In this document: positions 24,890 through 38,030 of the stretch, one piece after another
How the letters are laid out: each line of letters starts with the position of its first letter
Numbering within the stretch: position 1 is the first letter of the stretch
Assembly (NCBI GenBank): GCA_035582835.1
Contig: JAYKAV010000778.1
Location: 1,518,364 to 1,582,363 of the forward strand
Length of the DNA: 64,000 nucleotides
Direction of reading: 5' to 3'
Source: Phoebastria nigripes
Taxonomy: Eukaryota; Chordata; Aves; Procellariiformes; Diomedeidae
The notes under the pieces: generated by a model
What the model was told of the DNA's origin: nothing
What the model saw: only the letters and a program-made list of their open reading frames with translations
The model's database searches: none
Position numbers and translations under genes: made by a program

Positions 24890-27800
24890 AATCAATTCCT
24901 CCCCAGCCAAATTACTGCAGGGCTGGCTTAGGGTTTCAGCTAAATGCTCAACCCTCAAACAATGAGCCTGATTGTATTGAATTAGGCTCCTGATCATATA
25001 GTTCAAATGATGGCAACCGTTTGCCTTTAATGCTAGCAGCGAGCGGGTGGACAAAATGGAAAATCCACCCCGTTTTCCCCCCAGGACCGTGAGGAGGGTC
25101 CCGCTGGGTGTCCCTGGTGCCGGCCAAACGAGGGGCTGCGGGTGAGCTTTGCCCAAGCCTTCCCTGTCCATGTTACACCCCATTGGTCTGGGATCGTAGC
25201 TCAGATTGGGATGATGGGCTGGGGGACCTGGGGTGGAATGGTTGGAATTCGCAGCCCTAAGGGTCGATAAATCACAGCCTTCCCGGGGGGGGTTGATGTT
25301 TCTTTTGGAGACTTCTTAAGTGCCTGGAGAGCGGGGCAGCTCTCCGCAGCGCTTGTCAACTCCTGCCCAGTTACATCTTTTCCCTTAAAAGCCGGAACCT
25401 CGCGGAGTTTCCTGGATGAGAGCACCTCAGTCATTAACCATGAATTTCAAATGAAGCAGATTTACAGTATATATCATAGAAATATGCCGGTGTGAAGACA
25501 GCAGGAGAGCGGCCTGGGGTGCTCGCCTCTGCGTTTCTCCCCTCGCCGGGCTCTGGCCGGGAAACGGCCTGGCCGATGTGCTGCCCTCGAGCATCGCCCG
25601 CCGGCACGGCCGCCCCGGTGCCGCGGCGCAGGGCCACACTCTGTGCACAGCCATTTCGGGAAGCCCCAGGCTGGTTCTCCACCGGCCCCTGCGGGATGGG
25701 GATGCCTTCGAGGCTCCCAAAACCCAGCAGCAGCAGGGATCGATTGCTGGGTGTGGACACTTCCCCGGGGGAATGTGACAAGTGGCAATTAATTAGCTGT
25801 CAATAATGGGGAAGGATGGAACCTGTGGTCCCGCTGTTGCAATTAGGAGGGAGAAGGAGGCTGGAGGGAGGGATGCTGCGAGCTGGGCAGCGTGGCTCTC
25901 CTGCTCTTGCTCTTGCGTGGCTCTCCTGCACTCCTGCTCTTGGTCCCGGCACGAGTAATATTGAGTCCACCGCACCGCAGCGTTCCCAAGAGGCTACCCT
26001 GGACACTGGGGATTTGCTTCCCTCCCTGCTGTGGGACATGGGGCTGTGCCCCAGGGATGTGCCAGGATGGATCCGTCCCCAGCAGGCAGCGGGGCAGAGG
26101 GTGGCTGTGGGGGAGCAGCCTCTCTGGGCGCAGAGGGAGGATAACGTAACGTTTCCCCAGATCAATGAAGATTTTGGTTTGTGAGTTATTAGCCTGGTGT
26201 CATAAACTATCTCAAAACCACAAAAGTAAAATAATAAATCTCCCTGTTTACCTCCTGTGCGTTGTTTTTAAGTACCAAAGTCCCTCTGGGCATCTGTTCA
26301 ATATTGCATCGGCCAAACGCGAACACAAATCACAAAGACGAAGCCGGATTTTGGGGAATATTAGTCAGTCTTTGCTGTTTTCCAGCACTTGGTGGTGTGC
26401 AGGGAAGCTCCCGTGGGCTCGCTGGGCACCGCGAGCAAGCGCCGACCTCGTGGCGAGCGCAGGAGGGCCGGGGCTGAGCGGGGCCGGGGAAGCGCTGGGC
26501 GAGGGCGATGCTGCTGCGGCTCCAGGGGACATGTCCCTGCGGCTCCAGGGGACGTGTCCCTGCCCCGCGTGGGCCCTATTGAAGATTTGGGATGCCTCTC
26601 GCCCCTGCCTTGCCGTCCTGCCGCCCTGCCGCCCGTGCATTTTTGCTGCTGCAGAGATCGAGCTCTCCCAGTCTGATCATCGTTTTCTTGTAACACCGCG
26701 GCAAGCCCCCCTGTGTGGGAAGCACGCTTTAGCCATCATTAAATATTAAAGGGCAGCCGGTGCTGGTAAGCAGCAGGCACCTTCACCCCCAAGCTGCGGT
26801 TCATCGGCAATGCCGGGGGGACAGGGGCCAGCTCCCCCCAGGGCTCCCAGTGCTCCCATTACGCCGCACCTGGATGCAAACCCAGAGGTGCTGGGGGTCC
26901 ATGGGGCACCCATGCCCGCGGAGGGGCTGTCCCCCCCTCACCCCCATCCTCTGCCCAGTGCCCTGGGGAGCCCGGAGGTGTGGGGGCATCTCCTGACCCC
27001 CCCTGAGCCTCCCTGCCCCTCCCACCAGCCACAGGTTTTCTTTTTAAAGATGCTTCTGGTCGCTCTTCCCAGTATTTTTGTCTCCTGGCCACGGCCGCTG
27101 CATCCTCCCTCATCATTAACTGCCTGGGTTGGGTTGCTCCGTGGTTTTCCCCTATCCCAGTGGTCTCCCCCACTCACTACCCACCAGAATAAACCTTTCA
27201 AAGAAGAAAAAAAGAACGGTAAAGGCTATTTCAGGCAGGGTCAGGGCCGACAGGTTCCCCTCTGCGGTGCTGGGAGCCGGATCTGGGGAAAACTTCAAGC
27301 TCCAAAGAGAAACCCTGTGCCTGGCCGCAGCCAAGACCTGGGAGGAAAAAGCAGATTGCAAAGGCAGGGGAGGATGGCCGGGGATGCAGGAGCTCGCCCT
27401 GGAGTGCTGCACAGCTCCAGGGAGGGATGCTGGAAACCCAGCCTGCATTTCAGGTGTGAAGCAATTAGGGTTGGGGTTTGATGGCTTTAAAGAGGGGACT
27501 TCAAAGAAGAGAGACGGGGCCACAATGTCTCTTTTCCAGGGAGATGTGAGATGCACTTTGCTGCTCACCGCGGAGCAGGGAGCAGTCGGTGACGTGGTGC
27601 GTTGGGGCACATCACTGCACGGGCATCGCTGTACGTCGTGTCTGCTAACGAGCACCGGGAGGGAGCCGGGGTGCAGGCTGCTTGCCATGGGCCACCCCGA
27701 GCCCCGCAGCCCCCGAGCCCCGCACACCGCCTCTCTCTTTGCAGAGCAGCGCTGGGACATGTGTCGTTTCCCGTCTCGACACCTGGATTTCAGGAACCCC

Positions 27801-28095
27801 CACGCTGTTCAAAGCCGGAGAGGGGAGGAAGCCAGCCCCTTCCCTGACCATAGGGAGCCGGAGCGGGGTCCCGCTCCCTCCCGTGCACCACAAAGTCACC
27901 CCACGGCCGATGCAGGACTCAGGGTTCACAGGGCTGGAAAACCAAAAGGAGCCGAGCGGGAGCATTTTGGGGGTGCAAAGCTGAGCTCCCCACCCTCCCC
28001 GGCCCCACGCTGCGCCCCGCGCTCTCTCCAGCTGCTGGCAGCAGGATGCTCCCCAGCCAGGCTCGTGTCTGACACACCATAGCAAAGCCCTGCTA
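24890..28095. other. GC-rich intergenic DNA with a small tandem repeat
   Basis: No coding exon supported. The 317-codon frame at 27129-28082 has no recognisable domain and is overlapped by frames on the other strand. A two-copy 23-bp repeat at 26517-26562 is listed separately. Confidence 0.45.
26517..26562. repeat. Two-copy 23-bp tandem repeat carrying p53-like half-sites
   Basis: CGGCTCCAGGGGAC(A/G)TGTCCCTG occurs twice, 23 bases apart, with one difference. Copy 1 contains GGACATGTCC (26527-26536), a perfect RRRCWWGYYY half-site. Copy 2 has GGACGTGTCC (26550-26559). The spacer is 13 bases. Regulatory use is speculative. Confidence 0.6.
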
Positions 28096-28139
28096 CTACA
28101 CGAGGGGTTTTTTTTTTTTTTGTGGTTGCAGAGTCGGAT

Positions 28140-28520
28140 TCTGCTGGGATGTAAACAGGTGCAGCTTACTGGGTTTCTTCTGAGGCCTGATTTTGGCCCC
28201 TAAAGTGTTAAGTGAGTGCTAAGCCCTATAAAATTACCCTTTCAGCTACTATTTCTGCACAAAAGGCTTTCGGCGACAAGATATGCCAAGGCATCTGATG
28301 AAGTAATATGTCTATTCTCATTTGTGACATTTATTATTAACAGGGAAAANAAAAAAAAAAAAAAACACCAGCCAGAAAGAACTCTTAATTGAAGGACTAT
28401 TGTGCCGTGGTAACTGCTATTAAATTAATCTGCTGCATTCCTTTCCACCCACACACTTTAAAACTTCCTGGTTATAATTAGAACCATTTAAAACCAATTT
28501 GACACTCCTTGGATGATGCA
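28140..28520. other. AT-rich island, candidate non-coding regulatory element
   Basis: A block of roughly 380 bases, AT-rich and CpG-poor, split by an A-tract around 28350. It has repeated TTATTAAC/ATTAAATTAAT-type motifs. Just to its left (28121) lies TGTGGTTGC, a RUNX-type site. The contrast with the GC-rich flanks is the only evidence. Confidence 0.3.
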
Positions 28521-28524
28521 GTTC

Positions 28525-31075
28525 AGCTGCTTAATATGGTGAAACTTTGGTGAAAGGAGCAGAGAGGGGCTGCGAGCAAGCTGGGTTTGCTCGGCTCTTG
28601 TGCAGGATCAAACCCAGGAGCCGATGCTCGTGCATGGGGATGTTTGGTCCCGTCTGGAAATGCAAGCTCAGGTCCGCGCCCGTCCGGTGCCATGGTCTGT
28701 CTCAGTCCTCTGCAGTCATCCCATGGAAGATGCTCCCGTGAGAGCTGCCCAGAGCATCCTTTGCCTGGGGACACCCATGGGTGCTGGGAGGGCTCGGTGA
28801 TGCTGGTCTTTGCTGGGGAGTGCAAATACCTTCCCCCTGTTTTGGGAGGCACCTTGAGCGGTCGCCTCCTCCTTTGTGCAAGGTGATAAATACACCAAAG
28901 CGAAAAATGCGCTGATGCAAAAATGTTTAGGCATTAAAGCGTGGTAAAAAGGCATCTAACTGCAGGACCGAAAGGTGATTTTTTGGCAGCAGGAGACCTT
29001 AGGGGCGTGCTGATGCCATGCACCTCTGCACCAACGCTCTGCCCGCCTCGAAATCTCGGTCGGGGTTAGGAAACCCTCAGAGGGTGCTAGCCCAGGGCTG
29101 GATTTGGGAAGGTTTCTCTGGCTGCAAGGGAGCTGGGGTGTAGCTGTTCACTGGGAGAAGAAACAGAGAAACCACCAAGCCTGGCCAAAAACTGGTGCTG
29201 AGCCCCGGAGGGTGTCACTTCTGCAAATCTGTTCCTGCTCAGCCACCTTCATCTGTCATTCTCGTAACCACCTGGGTGGCATTTCGATGGTATCTGCGGG
29301 GCCGCCCGTAGCTCTCGAGCACATCCCCGACCACCTCAAGGCAAAGCCAGTTCCTCTAACCGGCCCTGGAAGATCCCGTTAGTCACGGTATCTTTACTGT
29401 CACCTTCTGTTTCCTTCTCCATTTGGCTTTCAGTTTTGCGACATGTGTTAACCAGGACTGTGTGCCGGATCCAGCCCCAGCCCCGCGGCTTCCTCACCCG
29501 CCGCTGGGACGATTTCCTCCTGGCGCCCACCTTGCGCCCGTCCACCCGGCAGCCAAGGGTGTGGTGGCTTCAACTCTTACGTTTTGGGGGAAAACGTGGT
29601 GTTTTGTGCTTTATATCCTCCGTCCCACGTGGTTTTTCCCTTTGGGGAAGAGCTGCGATGAAAACCTCGAGGGCTCAAGCGTTGCCCCTGGTTGCCTCCG
29701 CTGCAGCTCAGTTTCAGGTTCCTGCTTGGCCCTCGGGGCCGTGGCTTTTCGGATGTGTTGTGCGCAGAAATTTGGCCTGCCGTGGCCCCAGCGGCTCCGC
29801 AGAGCTCACCCTCTTAGCGGGGGTCGGTAATGGCTCCTGGACCTGCTCGCTGCTGCCGCCAGCTCACCCCCTGCACCCTGCACAGCTCCGAGCACGTATT
29901 TAGCCATTCTGACCAGCGCTATTTGCCCTCCTTTCGGGGCCAGACCCCCTCCTTCCCATGCCAGCGCCTTCCCTTTTCTTTGACCTCGCTGCTCTCCTTC
30001 TTGCTGATGTTTTACGTCTCTCCCAGATGCCCGTAATCACCCTCAGCTCGTCCTCGTCTCCCTCCCTTGTGCTGCCCCGTCCAGGGCTCAGCGCGGTGGC
30101 ACAAGGTGGGGACGTGCTCTCGTGCCCCGTCCAAGCGAGTGCCGGGGTGGATTTGCCAGGAAAGGCAAGGAGAAGGAAATGTGGATTTTTTTTTTCCCCC
30201 AAGGAGGCCCCCGCTGCGGGACAGGGACCCCCGGTTGGGGCTGNTGATGGGGAGCCGCAGCCGATGCGTCGTCTTCGCAGGGACGGGGCACGACGGGCTG
30301 GCCAGGGCTGGCGTCACCGCGTGTGCGGGTTTGGTGTTTTTTTTTTTTTTTTAATAAACAAACTCTGATTTTTTAGATTTTGAATTTCTTCCCTCCTTCT
30401 GTTCTCCCCCTTCTTCCGCTCTGGAGCGTGATCAACCCCCAAAGAACAGAGGTTATTTATGCATTTGTCTAATCTGTGTTGGTTGGGGTTGGGGTTGNTT
30501 TTTTTTTTCCCCTCTTGCTACTTCGTAATTTTTTCCCAACTTTGGAAGCGCGACAGAGTGGCCAAAGGAAAAACAAAACAAGGATATTTCTGCTACCCTG
30601 TAACTTTGCAAAAATGCTGCGTGCCTGCGCTGGTGCGCGGCGGGGGGCGTAACGAGAACCAGGGGCTGCGAGCTCCGGCCAGACGGAGTAAAATTAGCCG
30701 AGGAGGCGGGAGAGGGGGGAACGTCTTCATCCCGGGAAGCCTCCGGAGCCCAGATGGGTTTGTACGGAGTGAGCGGGATGCGGGCTGCGCTCACCCCTTG
30801 CAGCGGGGCCGAGCTGAGCCCAAGCGTGATCTACGAGTCCCCTCTGAGCGTTTAGCTCTGCTCGTTAAAGCCTCCCCATCCGTCTCCCTTTGCCAGCTCT
30901 CCTCCCTTCGAAACCCAAGCCGGGGCCGGTTGTCTTTTGCTTCCCTCCGAGCTGCAGCGTTTCCCCGGCTGCTCCCCCAAAACCAGGCGGCTCGATCCCA
31001 TCCTTGCCGGGTTCCCAAAGCGGAGCTCCTGGATGGAGCCGTGCACCCATGGCCACCTCTCCNGGCCCCCCGTCC
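28525..31075. other. GC-rich intergenic DNA
   Basis: No gene recognised. T homopolymers lie near 30186, 30340 and 30499. Several frames are open by GC bias but mutually overlapping and domain-free. Confidence 0.4.
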
Positions 31076-31079
31076 GCCC

Positions 31080-31320
31080 GGGGCTGAGGGGAGCCCGTGG
31101 AGGGGAGCAGGAACGCCGGGCGCTCCCCGGCTGCCCGGGGCAGTTGTTTCACTTGTTGTTTACAAGCGACGTCTTGGCGGGAGGCGTCAGCTCGGCGCGG
31201 CGGCTCTGCCAGCGTTTGTCGCCGCGTTCGCGCCCGCTGCTCCGCGGTGCCGTCGGCGGTGGCCGTCCCTCTGCGTCCCCGCGGGCGACTCTCCGTCTTC
31301 GGGCATCAGGCGAGCAGGGG
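31080..31320. promoter_or_regulatory. Orphan CpG island
   Basis: About 27 CpG dinucleotides fall in the 150 bases from 31168 to 31315, much denser than neighbouring GC-rich DNA, and no known gene starts here. It could be the promoter of an unrecognised non-coding transcript or a CpG-rich enhancer. No ATG-led conserved protein is apparent. Confidence 0.5.
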
Positions 31321-31479
31321 TTTGTCTGTGTGTGCCTGTAAAACATACCGATGCAGCTGTGATTGGGGTCTTCAGGAAAAAAATGGTATTAAAAATAATC
31401 CAGGCTGTATATTTTGAGGCATAGAAATCCCTCCGCGTCCCCGACGTGGGGCTGTGCTGGTCCCTGACGCCCATGTGCG

Positions 31480-34400
31480 GTGCTTGCTGGGGGTTCCTTG
31501 AGTATTTCTGAGAACCATCATGGACTGGGCTATAATTCATATATATAAATGTCCATTAAAGTCAATGTAGAGATTAGGACGTGGACAAACGCGATTAGGG
31601 AGTCGATGCTGCCAGATCGGAGGTCCAGGCAGAGGACTCGACTGGAACTGCTTCAGGCGTCAAAGGGGGTAACTGAATAGGATAAAAAGCCCGTGCTTAT
31701 TAGCAGGGGATGGTAATTAAAACAGATGGGTGCCCGGGCCGGCACACGGGTGGCATCGTGGTGCTGAGGGCGCAGATGCGGTGGACGCGGCGTGGGCGTA
31801 GCACAGCGCTTGCTTCCTTCCTGGGAATGGAAAAGAGGGATCGGTCAAAATCAAGGGGGAGAAGGAACAAAAAAAGCCTGTTCAGATGCTGATTCAATCT
31901 GACATGGTCTTTTGAGCTGTCTGAGTGGCGTTTACTGCTAAAGATATAGCAAAGAAAATAAATCTCCCGGGTGTGACAGCTTACTTTAATTAATAACATA
32001 ACTAACCGCTTGGCCGAGCGGGATGGGAGGGTTTCGGCAGCGGAGGTACCAAAGCGGGGCTGGGCGATGGGGTAGCGCAGGGTTCGCCTGCCCTGCTGCT
32101 GGGCCCCAAGGGGGGAAAAACAAAGCTAAAGCAAGAAAAAAACCAGCATCAAGCAGACGCTTGTGATGAGAAGGGGTTGGATCCAGGCTGCGCTGTGCAA
32201 GGAGCTGGGCAGACCCTGCCGACGGCGCGGGGCGGGAGGAAGATGCTCGATCGCTCGCCTTCCCGTGGCTGGACGCGCTTATCGCTCGCCNTGGCTCCCC
32301 GGACGGGGCGGCTTCGCTGAGCTCCCCGGGAGAGGAGGACAATTTATATTTGAAACGAGGAGCTGCTGAAAGGGAAGGGGCCATCACCGGGAGCGTCTGG
32401 GTGCTGGGACACGCAGGGATCCTGCGGCATTAAAATTCCCAGCTGCTCCATCCTGCCAAAAACCTGGGAAAAGCCCAGACCTGAGCATTTAAATAAATGT
32501 AAAGACCCAATATTCTTGTTTTCTCCCTCGGTTCCAGCCCCACCACGGCGCTGGGACCCTGCAGCCCTTGCGGAGCTGCCCGGCACGGGCGGATGCTCCT
32601 GTTCTCCGGGAGCCAGCACATCCCCTGGGCTTGCAGGAGGCAGCTTCAGCCCCTTGCTCCTTTTGGGGCAAATTTTCTTTTCCCGTGCATCGTGGCAGGG
32701 TGGGAAGGGTGCAAAGTCAGCGCTGTGCTGCAGTCTGGCTCCTTCTTAAGCCTCTTTGGGGTTCTGTGGATTCAGAAATGAAGCCCAGACCCGCAGTTTG
32801 GAGCTGGCACGATTCGGGGGGTGACAAGAGGCAGGGTCAAACGCCTGGCACCTGAGCTGCCCTGTAAGACAGCTCCAGCGGGACCGGGTGGAGGCAATTA
32901 GGGATTAATCAGCTGCAGTCGGTGCGGAGGGAGGGGAGGCGACGGCTGCTGGGGATCGCGGCTGTGCTGCACGCCAGCATCTCTCTGGAGAGCCGGTGGA
33001 GGGGTTTTTGGCTGCTCCTGTGCTGCAAACCGCAGGGGCTGCTTTGNCAAACGTGAGTCTTGAAAAGCGGTTGCTGCTCCTCGGAGCTGTCGTGATGCTG
33101 AAATATCTCACGATACACTCAGGGTCCCCGTGCGTCAGAGCCCTGGGAAAAGCAAGGGCTGGTAGGCAGCAAAAGGGTAAAATTTGGGCTGCCCTGGCCC
33201 GGGGCTGGTGCTGGGGAGCAGAGGAGGAATCGGGTCGTCCCCTGTGGTCTCTGGCCCAGCAGCTTTAGGGGATCTCTGCACAGGGCTGGGCTGGGGTGCC
33301 CAGCAGCTAGTCTTGTATTCGCCTCCCTGGAAATACCTGCAAAGCTTTTCAGCTAATTGAAAGCAAAAAATTCAAAGTGTTTTCTTTTGGACTGGCTGGA
33401 AAAGGCTTCTGGGCTGCTTTACGAGGCTGCTAAGGAAGCGTTTTGATGCCAAAAAAAAAAAAAAAAAGCCTTTCCCATCAAAAAGTGGGAGCGCTTTATT
33501 TTGAAACGCTGACATAACGTGCTTGATGGTTTTGCCTTCCAAGACGATAACTCAGGAAACGGAGAGGAACTTGCAGAATACTTGGATGTCACTCGATGTG
33601 CAGGTTGAGCCCAGCAGCTCCCGCTGGAGCATCCTCTGCAGCCGGCGTGCAGGGCCGTGCGAGCTGCTCCCCTGGCTCTGCCAAACCTCCGCACGGAGGC
33701 AGGGAATATCAAGGAACCCGCTTATTTGTTTGAACAAAGCTCTTTTACGGGAGCAGCTCCGTGATGTACTTGGAGAAACTTTCCCCCTGGCCTCCGAAGC
33801 TTGGCCGGTCCCAAAGGTTGTCACCCAGGGCGGTGACACTCGAGCACTTAGTGGCCTGCTGTCAGTCCCCAGATGAATTATTTCTCTTTACTTTTCTTGA
33901 GTCGGATTCTCTCCATTTGGTCTATTGATTTGAATTTTAAGTGAGGGGGATAATGTTGTTTTTATTGTGCTGAGCGGGGAGCTGAGGACGCTGGCGGGGG
34001 GCACGGGCACGGCAGAAATAAATTGAATTATTCTTGCGTTATGGTGAACGTGAAGGTGGTTTGGGTGGTTCAGCCTTGCGGCACTTTGGGGTGGTGGGAT
34101 GAGCTTTTCCCTGCTGGGAGCCTGGTCCATGCTGGATGTCCGTAAATCCCTTCCATCCCACGTGAGGACCACAGGAGCAAAACCAAAGCGACGAAGCCCT
34201 GCGCACCTTGGGTGGCTTTGGCATTAAATATAGATGGGGAGAAAATTAGCTTAAACAAGTCGAAACAGAATTGATTAATATTTTAGTAAAAATGTCAAAC
34301 TCATGTTTAACATACTGGTTAAATCTCAGCTGGAAAAAAACCACTGTGGTTCTCCACCGTCTTTTTTTTTCTTAAACCCAGGCTGGTTTCCACGGCCCCG

Positions 34401-34720
34401 TCTCTGCCTACGGGGGCTATTGGGGCTGCCGACCTCCAGTGGGGTTGCTGGAGAGCATTAGATGCACGCAGCTCGCCGAGCTGTTTGCCCTTTAGCTGAG
34501 CAAATAATTAGTAGCGGTTTAAAAAGGCCTTTTCTCTCCCTCCCCGCTCCCTTTTATAGGTACAATAATCAGATAAAATATTTCTGGAAGACTATTTACA
34601 AAATTCCCCATACCCATCAATCTTACCGTTAAGAAGGAACGGAGGAAGATATCTAACCTCAAGAAGCTGCTAATGCAACCGAGCTATTTAATGGTGGGGT
34701 GGATTTTTTTTTTTTTTTTT
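31480..34720. other. Intergenic DNA before the first gap
   Basis: Mixed GC-rich DNA and AT-rich islets (about 31540-31720, 31880-32010, 33870-34060, 34210-34330). No coding exon or RNA gene recognised. Confidence 0.4.
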
Positions 34721-35375
34721 NNNNNNNNNNNNNNNNNNNNNNNNNNNNNNNNNNNNNNNNNNNNNNNNNNNNNNNNNNNNNNNNNNNNNNNNNNNNNNNN
34801 NNNNNNNNNNNNNNNNNNNNNNNNNNNNNNNNNNNNNNNNNNNNNNNNNNNNNNNNNNNNNNNNNNNNNNNNNNNNNNNNNNNNNNNNNNNNNNNNNNNN
34901 NNNNNNNNNNNNNNNNNNNNNNNNNNNNNNNNNNNNNNNNNNNNNNNNNNNNNNNNNNNNNNNNNNNNNNNNNNNNNNNNNNNNNNNNNNNNNNNNNNNN
35001 NNNNNNNNNNNNNNNNNNNNNNNNNNNNNNNNNNNNNNNNNNNNNNNNNNNNNNNNNNNNNNNNNNNNNNNNNNNNNNNNNNNNNNNNNNNNNNNNNNNN
35101 NNNNNNNNNNNNNNNNNNNNNNNNNNNNNNNNNNNNNNNNNNNNNNNNNNNNNNNNNNNNNNNNNNNNNNNNNNNNNNNNNNNNNNNNNNNNNNNNNNNN
35201 NNNNNNNNNNNNNNNNNNNNNNNNNNNNNNNNNNNNNNNNNNNNNNNNNNNNNNNNNNNNNNNNNNNNNNNNNNNNNNNNNNNNNNNNNNNNNNNNNNNN
35301 NNNNNNNNNNNNNNNNNNNNNNNNNNNNNNNNNNNNNNNNNNNNNNNNNNNNNNNNNNNNNNNNNNNNNNNNNNN
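34721..35375. other. Assembly gap (655 N)
   Basis: Unresolved bases. The left edge is a T18 run and the right side has a T16 run starting 12 bases after the gap. Reading frames called across it are artefacts. Confidence 1.
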
Positions 35376-37290
35376 TACAGAAGGGATTTTTTTTTTTTTT
35401 TTATTTCCCCTCCCCCTCAGGTCATCGAACACCTTGTCTAATTTTCACATTTGTACGTGGGATTTTGTACCGGCTCTGGGTCTCTGCAGCCCCGGCTCTC
35501 TTTGCCATTCGCTTTACATCTGTAATTAATTAAAAATAGGAAAAATTAAACATCCCTTAGGCAGATGTGGGGTCTTCCAGCTTTCCAACCCCTGTTCTGC
35601 NTCTCCTCCTTCGTTCCCCTGGGTTAGGAGCGAGCCGGCAGCACCNTGCCCTGTTTGCAGGATGAAGACCCCCCTTAATAAGACCTCATAGCAGCTGGAT
35701 GCACGAGCAAACCTCGAGCCTTCCCGGGGGCCGGGCTGCGCTCGGCTCGCTGCAGCGTGAGGAGAGAAGATCCCCATCGTGGCTGGGATAAATTATTGCT
35801 TAAGATTGTGGGTAGGGAGGTTTGGGGCTCGTCGGCGCTGCCCAAAGCAGGTTTCTTTGCAAGTGAGGCTTCTGCTTTTTTAAAGGTTGTGCAATGCATC
35901 TGGGCAAAGCCATTCTTGATTCTTCTTCTTCTTCTGGGTTAAGCGCTCGGGTGAGATGAGGAAGTCGGGGGAACCCAGCCCAGCTGGTGGTTGCTTTTGG
36001 GGTCTCACCTGGCACGAACGCGGGGGAGGCAGGTAGCACCGGGACGGGGCTGCAGAGAGAGGCAGCGCCGGCTGCCAAGTGCCGGGGGCTGCTTGTTATG
36101 TGGATGTGAAAGGTTTTGAGCCTGAAAAATAAAAGCTGAAGGCTGGGGGGTGGGGATAAATCCCTTTTGTGCTTTGGGGGGCTGGGGGGCGGCTGCCCGG
36201 AGCTGCTCGCTGGGATTTGGCTGTCGCCTTGTGCGGGATGGAGTACAGCNGCCCGTTAAAAGGAGGGCTCGGCCAAAACCTGTGCGTGCGGATGCGCTTC
36301 AAGGGAAGAGCTTTAGGGAAGAAAACCCATCGACGCACGGGCACCGTCAGGTGGCCCTTGCAGGACATCCGAGGGTGGCCGAGGCTGGCACATCACCCAC
36401 CACCCGCTCGGCTTTCCTCGTTGGGGAGCCTGGGATGCAATGCTAGAAATGCCTGGATCTTATTTTGGGTCTGTTTTGTCCAGATTTAGTTACTACCATC
36501 GAATTGACGAGCAGAGCCTGCCCGGGAGGGCGTGCTGCCTGTGACCGAGGTGGAAAAATCCTCACTGATGCTTGTGTTAATTGAATGTCTATTTGGTTTT
36601 TTTTTTTTTTAGTCTCCACTGCCAAGTTAAATAAAAGCCCGNGATAGCCGACTTTCCACACCCTCCAGGAGTTATAAACCCGCGTTATAGTCGCTCAGAA
36701 GTGGGCAGAAAATGCCCTGTTTAATTTGGCAAGCCGCAGATGTGGCCAAAACGTCTCCGCTCGGCTTTTCGCCGAGCCAGACCCCCACCGGCCGAGAGGA
36801 GCTCAGGGGAGCCCAGCCCCGACGGAGGCATTTGGGAAACCGTGCTGGCCGGGAGGGCCGGATCCTGCCTCCGGACCTGGATCCCCTGCTGGGGTTAAGC
36901 CTGATTTAGCTTTTTGCATCATCTGGAGGGCGGCGATCGCTGTCTTTTAGGAGCAAAGCCATTTCGGGTACCTCGTCGGATGGCGCGGTCCGAGCTGAAC
37001 TGCCCCCAAAGGCACTCGGGGCTGAGGTTTATAAGGTCATTCCACTTTTGGTGCCTTTTTACGAGGCTTTGGAGTCCACTTGGAAAAAAAGCTACTTGGT
37101 TTTTGTCGGGGCTAAATGGTTTTGATCAACAATGCGGCATTTTTTTTATACCTCCTTCCCTTGCCCGACCCGCGGGTGAGATCAGCACCTGCCTCCGGAG
37201 GAGGAAGGATCTAATGAATTGCAAAAGGATGCGACTGTACCTGCCTTCTCGGGGCTACGCTTTAGTGGGCTCCTTCCATTTTATTTTTTT
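35376..37290. other. GC-rich intergenic DNA
   Basis: No supported gene. Contains a T homopolymer (about 36597-36611) and ordinary GC-biased open frames. Confidence 0.4.
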
Positions 37291-37299
37291 TTCCAAGTC

Positions 37300-38030
37300 A
37301 GCTATGGAAAATCTATATAAATCCCCTATTCTTGCAGCTTATGGTGCCCCTGAAAGTGAAAACACCTGGTTTCAAAGGGCAATCCTGACTCTTAATTGCT
37401 CTTAATAGCATATTTTGATTTTATGGACAGGATAATGTGACTTGGGGGCTTCCTTGCTTGGCAAAGGAAACACTGGGCTTTTCTGACGCTTTGAAGTTTG
37501 AGTTCAGGAAGGTTTTTGGTGGAGGAGTCTGGGCCCTTCCCCGTGCGTCTCTGTCCCCTGCACAGGCTCCATCAGCTTGTCAGGGACACGACNGCAACAA
37601 ACTCGGTGGGGACGGGTCAGAACAAGTCTCAGACTCCACGTTTTTCCACTTTTAATGCACCAAAATCCAGAGGTATCCCGTGCCGTTCCTGTTTTGAAGG
37701 GCCGAGCAACTTTAATTCTTAAAAGATTAATACAGCAAAGTTGCAATACCATTGATATACTATTATTTTCCATCTTTATTCATCCCCAGATGCAGCAAGA
37801 ATGGCTCCCTTCAGGCCATTCATAATTGGCAAATGCTTTTAAGACCTTTAACAGTCGCACGCTCCATTTTGCAAGGTGCCTGGTTTATTGTCTGAAAGAG
37901 TCGCCCTGAGAAATTGCTTCACTAATGTTTTGCAAGGGACCAAACTGAGTGATTGATGGACAGGATTCAAGTCACTGATAGCCGGTCACTTAATCTGCAA
38001 TCAGGACTTGTCCTGATCAATTTGAGAGGC
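37300..38030. other. AT-rich island, candidate non-coding regulatory element
   Basis: Two AT-rich CpG-poor parts (about 37300-37430 and 37690-38030) with a GC-rich insert. GAAAGTGAAA at 37352-37361 matches the PRDM1/IRF consensus. TATATAAAT and several ATTAAT/TAAT motifs are present. The texture resembles conserved non-coding elements; conservation is untested. Confidence 0.35.

Noticed and set aside
27129..28082. 317-codon + frame in the gene desert
   Set aside because: No domain, opposing long frames on the - strand and composition typical of GC-biased non-coding DNA. A protein search with conserved hits would be needed to revive it.
30459..31424. 321-codon + frame near the orphan CpG island
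   Set aside because: Contains ambiguous bases and low-complexity Arg/Pro/Ala sequence, with overlapping frames on both strands and no domain.
34659..35533. Frames of 250-290 codons spanning the first gap
   Set aside because: Made almost entirely of N; artefacts. The same applies to 50507-51552.
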